59,627 bases of DNA, taken from NCBI GenBank assembly GCA_009781005.1, contig WQYX01000020.1, positions 1-59,627 of the forward strand, read 5' to 3'. This stretch comes from Polyangiaceae bacterium (lineage in GTDB: Bacteria > Myxococcota_A > Polyangia > Polyangiales > Polyangiaceae). The notes beneath the pieces are model-generated. The model was not told the DNA's origin. It worked only from the letters and a program-made list of their open reading frames with translations, and ran no database searches. Position 1 is the stretch's first letter. Every line of letters starts with the position of its first letter. The translations under genes and the position numbers were made by a program. This document shows, piece after piece, positions 52,977 to 59,627 of this stretch.

Positions 52977-55900
52977 ACAAGAATTCTGCGGGGCCGGGGG
53001 TATAGGCGTCGCGGACAATCTTGGTGAAGATCTCCGGGCTTGTTTTGAGCACGCAATCGGCTGTGCCGCCGTCGGGTTTGCCGGGGCGCACCTGGCAAGT
53101 ATCTTTGGATACGCACACGGTCCACTTGGCCGTATTGCTATTGCCTAATGTGAAATAGAAAGACACGGGCTTGTCGACGGCTTCGGGTTGGAATTTGGTT
53201 TCGAGCTCTGCGAAGAGCGAAACGAGCGGATCTTCCGTTGGCCCGGTGCGCTCTTTGAGCGACGTCATGCGCGATGGATCCAGCATGCTGCCGTCTTTGA
53301 GCGCGACGACGGCGCGATGCGCGAGCTTCGCGACTTCGCGTGCAGCGTCGGCGTGCGACAGACCTTGGGTGAGCCGACGCATGTCGCTCATTGCGAGCAC
53401 CGGCCCGATGCGCGCGTAGATCTCGCGTTTGAGCGGGATCTTTCCGCCTTTCGGCATCGCCTCGCGCGTGCCGCCGAGATACATCGGCAGAATGTCCACG
53501 CCGTAAGTGAGCGCGAGATGGCCGAGCAGCGGCTTGAACTCTTTCACCTCACCGTCGGTCGAGCGCGTGCCCTCGGGAAAGATGAGCGTCGTCTTTCCCT
53601 GTTGGAGGATCTCCCCTGCTTGCCTCTCGCTCGCGCGAAGTCCTCCCTTGCGATCGATGGCCTTGAGGTTCGTCAGGTTCTCGATGAACGCACGCTGGAT
53701 GGTGTTCTTCTCGAAGAAATAGTCTTGCGCGGCGAGCGTGACGATGTCTTTGCCGTAGGTACCGAGCGCATGGCGCACGAAGCCCATGTCGAGGTGGCTC
53801 GCATGATTGGCTGCAACGATCACGTTGCGGTTGTGCGGAATGAAGGAACGTCCGCTCACGTGCGAGCGCATGACTTCGCCGTAGAAGAAGTCTTGCATCT
53901 TGCCGATGAGTTTCTTGCCCTCTTCGGCAACGGGCTCGGGCAACGAAACCGGCAATTCGTCTTTCTTGTTTTCTTCCTTCTTGCCCTCAATCTTGTAACG
54001 CGATCGCCCGAGCTGCGACGGACGGAGCGATGCGCGCTCGGTGCCAACGAGCTCTTCGACCTCGGCGACCGTTCGGCAGTTCTGAAGCTGTTTGGGATCG
54101 ATGGCGCCGTAGGTGGCCTCGAGCGCAATGAGCAGCTCGGTGAGTGCGAGCGAGTCGATGTCGAGATCCCCGCCAAGGGTGAGATCCCCGCGAATCTCGC
54201 TCGCTTTCTTGCCCTTCACGGCAGCCATCGCCACGCGCACCGGGCTCGACGGCGCGTCCCCCTCGGCGGGATGTGCCGTCGCGAGGATCATGCGCTCCAG
54301 GATCTTGCGCGCCTCGTTGCGTTTGACTTTGCGTGTTGCGGTGCGCGGCAAAGGTGCATCATACAAGTGAATGAGGGTGGGCTGCTTGCCATACGGGAGC
54401 TTGCTGATGGCATCGCGCAGCGATCGGTTTGCGCGCTCGAAACGCGTGGCGCGATCCACGGAGTCGTCGGCCTCCGGCACGGCAATGCAACCGACGCGCT
54501 CGCCGCCGCTGCGCCCGGTGACGCCCACGATCGCGAGCTCTTCGACGTGCATCACGCTGCCGAGCATTTGCTCGACGTCGTCCGGATAAACGTTGTCGCC
54601 GGTGGTGGTGACGATGACGTCTTTCACGCGCCCGACGAGGACGAGATTTCCCTTGCGATCGATCTTGCCGAGGTCGCCCGTGTGCAAAAACCCGTCGTCA
54701 TCGAGAACGAGCTTCGTCGCGTCGAGATCGGTGTAGCCGGCCATGACGTTCGGGCCGCGCGCGAGCACTTCGCCAACGCCGTATTCGTCCGGTGCGTCGA
54801 TCTTGATTTCGACTCCGGGGATCGGCTTTCCAACTTGTCCGGGCCGCGAGCCTGCCTTCGCAACGGTGAGCACTGGTGCCGCTTCCGTGAGGCCGTAGCC
54901 TTCGGCGAGCTTGAGACCGAGACCGTCGAAAAGCTTCTGCGTGTCCTTCGGGAGCGCGGCACCGCCGGAGATGAGGTACTTGATGTTGCCGCCGAGTGCT
55001 TCGTGCACGGTGCCGAAGAGGATCTTTCCGAGATCGACGCCTGCAAATTTGCCGAGCGTGCGATTGAACTCGGTGCCGATCTCGAAAATCTTTTCGGCCA
55101 CGGGACCCTTGTCCGACACGTGCGAAAGGATGCGCCGCTCGAGGAGCTGCCACACCGCGGGCACGCCCACCATGGCCGTGACGCGCGCTTGCTTGAGGCC
55201 GGCGGACACGCGATCGCCATTGAGCTCGTCGAGATAGACGACGCGCGCGCCGCGAGAGAACGGCAAGAGCATCCCGCACGCGAACTCGAACGTGTGATGC
55301 AGCGGCAGCACGCTGAGCACGCGATCGCCTTCGGTGAGCGGGAAGAGCGGCGCGAGCGCGGCGACGAGCGACGTGAAGTTCGCGTGCGTGAGGCAGACGC
55401 CTTTGGGTTTGCCCGTGGTGCCGCTCGTGTAAATGAGGCTCGCGATGTCGTCCTCGTAGATCTCGGGGCGCTCGCAGAGATGCGCTTCGTCCTTGTCGAG
55501 CGGCGCCGCCATCGACGCGATCGAGCGCGTGAGGAGCGTTCGATTCTCCAGCGTTGAGCCGAGTTTGGTGATCGCGGCGGAGCATGCGTCTTCGACTTTG
55601 CTGTCCCAGAGAACGACCGTGGCTTCGCTCTCGCGCACGATGTTTGCAAACTGCACGGGATTCATCGCGGGATCGATCGGCACCGCCGTGGCCCCTGCGC
55701 GCGCGATGCCGAAGAACGCAATGGGCCAGTCCGGGTGGTTGTGACCGGAGAGCACGATGCGATCGCCCTTTTTGACGCCGAGCGCGATGAGGCGCGCGGC
55801 TGCGGCGTTCGCGCGCTCGCGCACGTTGCGGTACGTGGTACGGGCGATGCCGTCATCTTCGAGACGGCCGAAGGCGAGCGCGTGTTCGTGGCGCTCGGCC

Positions 55901-57678
55901 ATCTGATCGACGAGCAACGAAATGGTTGCATGCGCCTTGAGCGGCTTGAGCTCCTTCTTGTAGCGCTCCTCCATCCACGGGATCACGCGCTTCTCCATGG
56001 CCGGCATGTGCTGGTTCATCCAGTAGTCGGCCCAATCGATCTTCTCGGGGCACCACGTGAGCTTCCGCCGATCTTCGGGCGACATGCGCTCGTAGGCGGC
56101 GCGCGTGTTTGCGCACGAGAAGGGGCCCTTCTGCTCCCACGTGAAAGGCACGAAGAGCTTCAGAATGCGGTCGATCCTTTCTTCCTGCCGCGCAACACCT
56201 TCGAGCTTCGTTGCGACGGGACGGGCGATCTTCGCGGCCGGGCCCGGTGCACCCTTGAGCATCTTTGCCATGCGCCGCGCGCTGCGCGCCACGGCACCGG
56301 GCCCCATGGCCTCGTACCGCTCGAGTGAGACGATGGCGGGCTCGTAGTGGGTTTGCAGGAAGTTGAGGAATGGATTGCCCTTCCCGGTACGCTGGTAATG
56401 CTTTCGCTTGTAAAGTGCAATGAGCTCACCGAAGCGCTCGCTCGTCCCCGGATTCACGTCGCTTGCACCGTATTGATAAACGGGTTTCTGCGTACCCTCG
56501 AGCAGCTCGGCAAGCGTGATGATCATTCCTATGCAGACCATGTCGGCCGGAATGAAATCGAGGATGGTATCGCGGCTTCCGACGAGGTGGTGATGCCCCT
56601 TCATCGCGAGAAAGATGATGGGTGCCGTGGTGCCGATGCCCTCGTTCCAGCCCGGGAAGGGGAACTCGAGGGTGCTCTCGCAGCATGCAGGCCGCCCGAT
56701 GGTGAACGGGATGCCGGAGCGAGCGATGATCTGCTCGCCGATGCTCTTCGTGTACGTGTAAATGTTCGGCCAACCCCAGTGCGTTGCGCGCTCGAGACCG
56801 GCTTCCACGAGGCGATTCGAAACGTATGCGCGCTTGACGTTCTTTAGTTCGGCTTCGAGCGGCGCGCCTGCCGTGGGCTCGCCCTTGCGAATCAGATTCT
56901 GGACGGCCTGCTCACGAAACACCGATTGGCGAAAAGCATCCTCGCAGCGGCTCTTGGCTTGCGCGATGAGATCGAGGCAATCGTTGATCTCGCGCTCGGG
57001 ATCCCACAGCTTGCGGCCGAGTTCCTCGGCGCGCGGGAAAGGATGCACGCTGCCCGGCATCTCTTCGATGATGAGTCCCTTGCGGTTGCCGACCACGTAA
57101 CACGTGGACGTGTGCATGAGCGGCGCGTTGCCGAGCGCTTTGGCGAGTGCGACCAGGTTTTGCGCGCCGAACGCATTCGTGTCGAGCGCCTCGTCGAGCG
57201 GCGGATTGAAATCGACGACGCCGGCCACGTTGACGACGGCGTCGATAGTGCCGCGAAGGTCCTTTACGATGGCGTCGTCGATCCCGCACAACGGGAGTCC
57301 CACGTCGCCGTCGATGGGCACGATCTTGTCGCGCAAGAATGCTTCGAAGCCGTTGCCGTGCTCTTTGCGCAGCGGCTCGAGCGCCTCGCTCGTGGCGATC
57401 TCGCTCCAGAAACGCTGCTCGCTCGTTTTGCTGGCCTTGTTGGCCTTTTTCGCCGTCGACGCACCTGTTGATCGCGCTCCGCGAACGAGCAGGTAAATGC
57501 GTCCTACCTCGGGGTAGCGCGAAAGGAGCAAAACCCAGAAGATCTTCCCGAGAAATCCTGTACCGCCGAGAACGAGCAAGCGAGCGTCCGCGAGCTGGGC
57601 GCGGATGTCGAGCGGCGGAATGGGCATTGCGGGCGCGGAGCTGCCGTTTTTATGGCGCGGAGTTTCCGGATACTCCAT
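52906..57678 (-). CDS. elbD: ElbD-like multifunctional ether-lipid enzyme (FAR/AMP-ligase/ACP/PlsC/SCP2)
   Basis: 1590 residues. Order: fatty-acyl reductase SDR (~30-410; VLGGTGFLGK at 36-45 and YTYTK active site ~310); helical FAR-C region (~420-600); acyl-adenylating ligase (~610-1110; YTSGTTGKPKG ~749, EGYGLTEAAP, GDLGKIDRKG); carrier domain (~1130-1200; phosphopantetheine Ser in DLDIDSLAL ~1175); PlsC acyltransferase (~1270-1440; NHASHLD, FPEGTRS); SCP2-like lipid-binding domain (~1490-1590). The set could activate a fatty acid, load it, reduce it to alcohol and transfer acyl groups. It recalls Myxococcus ElbD (MXAN_1676), described for ether-lipid synthesis; that link is from memory. Its last 23 codons are duplicated at 51468-51541. 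Confidence 0.85.
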   Translation of the reverse strand: MEYPETPRHKNGSSAPAMPIPPLDIRAQLADARLLVLGGTGFLGKIFWVLLLSRYPEVGRIYLLVRGARSTGASTAKKANKASKTSEQRFWSEIATSEALEPLRKEHGNGFEAFLRDKIVPIDGDVGLPLCGIDDAIVKDLRGTIDAVVNVAGVVDFNPPLDEALDTNAFGAQNLVALAKALGNAPLMHTSTCYVVGNRKGLIIEEMPGSVHPFPRAEELGRKLWDPEREINDCLDLIAQAKSRCEDAFRQSVFREQAVQNLIRKGEPTAGAPLEAELKNVKRAYVSNRLVEAGLERATHWGWPNIYTYTKSIGEQIIARSGIPFTIGRPACCESTLEFPFPGWNEGIGTTAPIIFLAMKGHHHLVGSRDTILDFIPADMVCIGMIITLAELLEGTQKPVYQYGASDVNPGTSERFGELIALYKRKHYQRTGKGNPFLNFLQTHYEPAIVSLERYEAMGPGAVARSARRMAKMLKGAPGPAAKIARPVATKLEGVARQEERIDRILKLFVPFTWEQKGPFSCANTRAAYERMSPEDRRKLTWCPEKIDWADYWMNQHMPAMEKRVIPWMEERYKKELKPLKAHATISLLVDQMAERHEHALAFGRLEDDGIARTTYRNVRERANAAAARLIALGVKKGDRIVLSGHNHPDWPIAFFGIARAGATAVPIDPAMNPVQFANIVRESEATVVLWDSKVEDACSAAITKLGSTLENRTLLTRSIASMAAPLDKDEAHLCERPEIYEDDIASLIYTSGTTGKPKGVCLTHANFTSLVAALAPLFPLTEGDRVLSVLPLHHTFEFACGMLLPFSRGARVVYLDELNGDRVSAGLKQARVTAMVGVPAVWQLLERRILSHVSDKGPVAEKIFEIGTEFNRTLGKFAGVDLGKILFGTVHEALGGNIKYLISGGAALPKDTQKLFDGLGLKLAEGYGLTEAAPVLTVAKAGSRPGQVGKPIPGVEIKIDAPDEYGVGEVLARGPNVMAGYTDLDATKLVLDDDGFLHTGDLGKIDRKGNLVLVGRVKDVIVTTTGDNVYPDDVEQMLGSVMHVEELAIVGVTGRSGGERVGCIAVPEADDSVDRATRFERANRSLRDAISKLPYGKQPTLIHLYDAPLPRTATRKVKRNEARKILERMILATAHPAEGDAPSSPVRVAMAAVKGKKASEIRGDLTLGGDLDIDSLALTELLIALEATYGAIDPKQLQNCRTVAEVEELVGTERASLRPSQLGRSRYKIEGKKEENKKDELPVSLPEPVAEEGKKLIGKMQDFFYGEVMRSHVSGRSFIPHNRNVIVAANHASHLDMGFVRHALGTYGKDIVTLAAQDYFFEKNTIQRAFIENLTNLKAIDRKGGLRASERQAGEILQQGKTTLIFPEGTRSTDGEVKEFKPLLGHLALTYGVDILPMYLGGTREAMPKGGKIPLKREIYARIGPVLAMSDMRRLTQGLSHADAAREVAKLAHRAVVALKDGSMLDPSRMTSLKERTGPTEDPLVSLFAELETKFQPEAVDKPVSFYFTLGNSNTAKWTVCVSKDTCQVRPGKPDGGTADCVLKTSPEIFTKIVRDAYTPGPAEFLSGAIKSNDVSLLMTFQKVFQLGG

Positions 57679-57758
57679 AGAATCGGCCGGCTTAGTTAGC
57701 CCACGGCTCGCCGATCGGCAACCTGCAAGGGCGCGTCCCTAGATTCGCTCTCGGGGAG

Positions 57759-57829
57759 GGCAGGCACGGGGGCCTGCCCCTACAACCGACAACACGCGTA
57801 CGTAGGGGCGGCCCCCTGTGGCCGCCCTA
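57759..57829. repeat. Family B inverted REP pair, copy 4
   Basis: Left hairpin GGGCAGGCACGGGGGCCTGC then CCCTAC, an 18-base spacer, and right hairpin GTAGGGGCGGCCCCCTG with TGGCCGCCC. It lies in the 185-base gap between the LarA-like gene and the megaenzyme gene, both on the minus strand. Confidence 0.85.
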
Positions 57830-57863
57830 TTCAGTGCTTTGCTCTCGCCGCCAGGGACACGCC

Positions 57864-59444
57864 CTACGCCGTGACGTTCGCCATCAAGATGGGCGCGAAA
57901 TGAAAGAGTGTAATCTCGGGGCTCCTTGGCGCGGTGTCTTTCGCCATCTCGAGGGCCTCGTTCATGGTGCGCGCCGTCTCCCACCCCATGAGTTTCGGGA
58001 TGTACTCGTTGTCGGCGCCGACCACGATGACGCGTCCGGTGTGCTGACGGCCTGTTTCGCCCCAGTACCACATGAAAAATGCGTGTGCGGGGTGGTACGC
58101 GTGGCCTGTGCGATACGCCTGGATGTACGCCGGATTCGACGCGAACTTCGCCTCGTAGCGCTTGTGCAGCTCCATGGCATCGCGTGTTTCGGGCAAGAGA
58201 TTGTGCACGAACTCGATGTAGGCTGCATGCTGTTCTTTGTCGAATTGATCGGTGCACGGATGGGTGACGATCATCGTGCCGCCTTTTTTGAGGAGCGGCA
58301 CGCCCTTGTACATATTGAAGATATATCCGTTCACCATCACCTGCACGAGCAGGGGATTGAGAAAAGAATGGACGTTGTAAGGGCTGATGTACGGCACGCC
58401 GCAAATAAGGATATCGGCCTGGCCCTTCACAGGCACGAGATACTGCTCGTGGCAGCGGGCAATCGTGTGCTCGTGCACCGCTTCGGTCTCGCCCGCGAAC
58501 ACGCCGGTGACGCCGTAGGGCGAGGGCACCTTGTCGAAGATCGCCTGGCGCAAGGGCTGCGGCACCTTCGAAAGTGTTGCCGTGAGCGCTTTGAGCGCCG
58601 CGGTCTCGAGGCCGGAGAGATCGTCTTCGTTTTTCGCCAGAAACTCGAGCGGCCGATCGAACATGCGATTGTTGACGGTCGACTCGATGGTAAAGACATT
58701 GAGTTTCTTGTTCGTGAGGCGCCCCATGCGCTCGACGCTGGTGGCAAGTTCCGATTTTTTCGGATCCATATAAGACCAGCAATTGCGCATCACCTTCGGA
58801 TTGTGATGGGAGCGAAGGCTTTTGTAGCCGCAGAGGCCCACGGCGACGGATTTGTGGCCGCCGTCCATGGGGACGAGATTCAAATTCACGTAAATGAGCA
58901 AATCGCTCTCGACCGCATAGCGATTGAGCTCGACGATCTCTCCATGATCGGTCGTGCCGATTTCGACCATGTTCTTTGCGTCTTCGGCGTCGTGATTGAA
59001 AAGGCGATCAGGGTAATAGGCCGCGTGAATTTTATTGCCCACGATATGACGGATTTCGTCGCTCGTCATGCGGCGGTGGATGCTCGTCGCGATGATCATG
59101 CGGATGTCTTCGACGCCGTGGTCCGCAAGCATTTCGAGGACGATCGTGAGCACGCGCTCGCGCACGTCGGGGCGGCGCATGGGCGGCAGCGGCAGCGAGA
59201 TGTCGTCAATGGCAATGACGACCTTCATGCCCGGACGAAGCTTTGCGTGCAGAGGCTCCGTGTTGTGTGGGTGGTTGATCGCGTAGCGAATCGCGGCGTC
59301 GACGTCCTTGAGCGGCGCAATGGGCGCCTTCGGGTAGATGCACCGCGTGCCGGCCGGCAGATCGACTTCGACGAGGCGATCCCCCGAGAAAATGGTGCGC
59401 GGAGCGCTTTTGCGATCGAGGGTGACGACGAGCGGATGCGACAT
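57864..59444 (-). CDS. LarA-like (DUF2088) lactate racemase-family protein
   Basis: 526 residues from the ATG at 59444. An N-terminal LarA-type domain is suggested by KVVIAIDDISLPLPPMRRPD, the following VLEMLADHGVEDIRMIIATS, and GGHKSVAVGLCGYKSLRSHH, which parallels the region of LarA that holds the Lys and His nickel-pincer contacts. The protein is about 100 residues longer than typical LarA. It may racemise a 2-hydroxyacid with the nickel-pincer cofactor, but larBCE genes are not in view and the catalytic residues were not aligned. It precedes the megaenzyme gene on the same strand. Confidence 0.75.
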   Translation of the reverse strand: MSHPLVVTLDRKSAPRTIFSGDRLVEVDLPAGTRCIYPKAPIAPLKDVDAAIRYAINHPHNTEPLHAKLRPGMKVVIAIDDISLPLPPMRRPDVRERVLTIVLEMLADHGVEDIRMIIATSIHRRMTSDEIRHIVGNKIHAAYYPDRLFNHDAEDAKNMVEIGTTDHGEIVELNRYAVESDLLIYVNLNLVPMDGGHKSVAVGLCGYKSLRSHHNPKVMRNCWSYMDPKKSELATSVERMGRLTNKKLNVFTIESTVNNRMFDRPLEFLAKNEDDLSGLETAALKALTATLSKVPQPLRQAIFDKVPSPYGVTGVFAGETEAVHEHTIARCHEQYLVPVKGQADILICGVPYISPYNVHSFLNPLLVQVMVNGYIFNMYKGVPLLKKGGTMIVTHPCTDQFDKEQHAAYIEFVHNLLPETRDAMELHKRYEAKFASNPAYIQAYRTGHAYHPAHAFFMWYWGETGRQHTGRVIVVGADNEYIPKLMGWETARTMNEALEMAKDTAPRSPEITLFHFAPILMANVTA

Positions 59445-59466
59445 GGGGACGGCCGCGCGTTTAGCA

Positions 59467-59510
59467 CTTAAGTGGCCCCAACCGCCACGGCTAACGCCGT
59501 GGCCGCCTTG
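59467..59510 (+). repeat. Family C repeat, truncated left part
   Basis: CTTAAGTGGCCCCAACCGCC followed by ACGGCTAACGCCGTGGCCGC: only the first hairpin of family C, nearly identical to copy 2. It lies 23 bases upstream of the LarA-like start. The remaining DNA to the window edge (59511-59627) shows no gene I can support. Confidence 0.8.
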
Positions 59511-59627
59511 TATGAACCGTCTGGTGGAAGCGAAGGGAATTGGTGGTCGAAGCGAGGAGGGGGCGCAGGGGAAGAGACGAAAAAGTTGTAAGCCTTGTGC
59601 AGAGGAGAATTCGGCAAGCACAAAACC

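Noticed and set aside
53188..55557. A 789-codon plus-strand open frame inside the megaenzyme gene
   Set aside because: It is exactly antisense to well-defined ligase, carrier and acyltransferase domains, is rich in Arg/Glu/His and shows no domain. It is an artefact of G/C third-position bias.
57834..59471. A 545-codon plus-strand frame over the LarA-like gene
   Set aside because: Antisense shadow; His/Asp-rich without motifs, and the opposite strand encodes a family protein.

Overview
The window looks like a chromosomal segment of a high-GC delta-type (myxobacterial) genome, most likely Polyangiales/Sorangiineae-like. This is an inference from gene content: a PilZ protein of the Myxococcus-paralogue type, a giant ElbD-like ether-lipid enzyme, a trypsin-like lipoprotein protease ending in a thrombospondin type 3 motif, a TolQ plus two TolR motor operon, many secreted lipoproteins, and strong G/C third-position bias. 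I saw no rRNA, tRNA, CRISPR array or intact transposase gene.

Layout. 1-4.6 kb: a partial carbohydrate-binding lipoprotein, a 42-bp perfect palindrome, and a heterodimeric ABC exporter. 4.6-6.1 kb: a small accessory patch with a HigB/HigA-like pair, whose toxin is shortened at its N-terminus, and three coupled unknown ORFs. 6.1-8.4 kb: alanine racemase and an MlaE-type permease. 8.6-14.1 kb: a phosphodiesterase-like lipoprotein, a secreted partner and a GH13 enzyme. 14.1-30.4 kb: core metabolism (nadA, glycerate kinase, lysA, pyk, fumC, transaldolase) with an HD phosphohydrolase, an XPB-N-like protein and an ExbB-ExbD-ExbD operon. 30.5-33.4 kb: a Schlafen/AlbA-type remnant, an MBL hydrolase and a nucleotidyltransferase pair. 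33.4-41 kb: an Mrp-like ATPase without its CxxC, a GlcD-like flavoenzyme, a protease, a PlsC, a diacylglycerol-kinase-like lipid kinase and an epimerase.

41.1-49.7 kb is the most unusual coding region. It is a six-gene operon in which every junction overlaps by 1-4 bases. It holds a wHTH-like protein, a GT28-like glycosyltransferase, a 1235-residue GT28-GT4-radical SAM/SPASM fusion, a second radical SAM/SPASM protein and two orphan proteins. I do not recognise it as a described system.

49.7-59.6 kb carries a Tim44-like protein, a lipoprotein, a PD-(D/E)XK nuclease gene, the ElbD-like megaenzyme and a LarA-like (DUF2088) protein. The nuclease gene is bracketed by two copies of the 3' end of the megaenzyme gene. 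The copies differ only at three synonymous positions, which suggests a cassette that inserted and rebuilt its target.

Four families of non-coding repeats are scattered between genes: a ~125-bp quasi-palindrome (family A), GTAG-headed REP hairpins (B), a three-hairpin element whose stems covary between copies (C), and a 35-36-bp motif (D). Family A and B copies repeatedly supply or abut the stop codon of the upstream gene.
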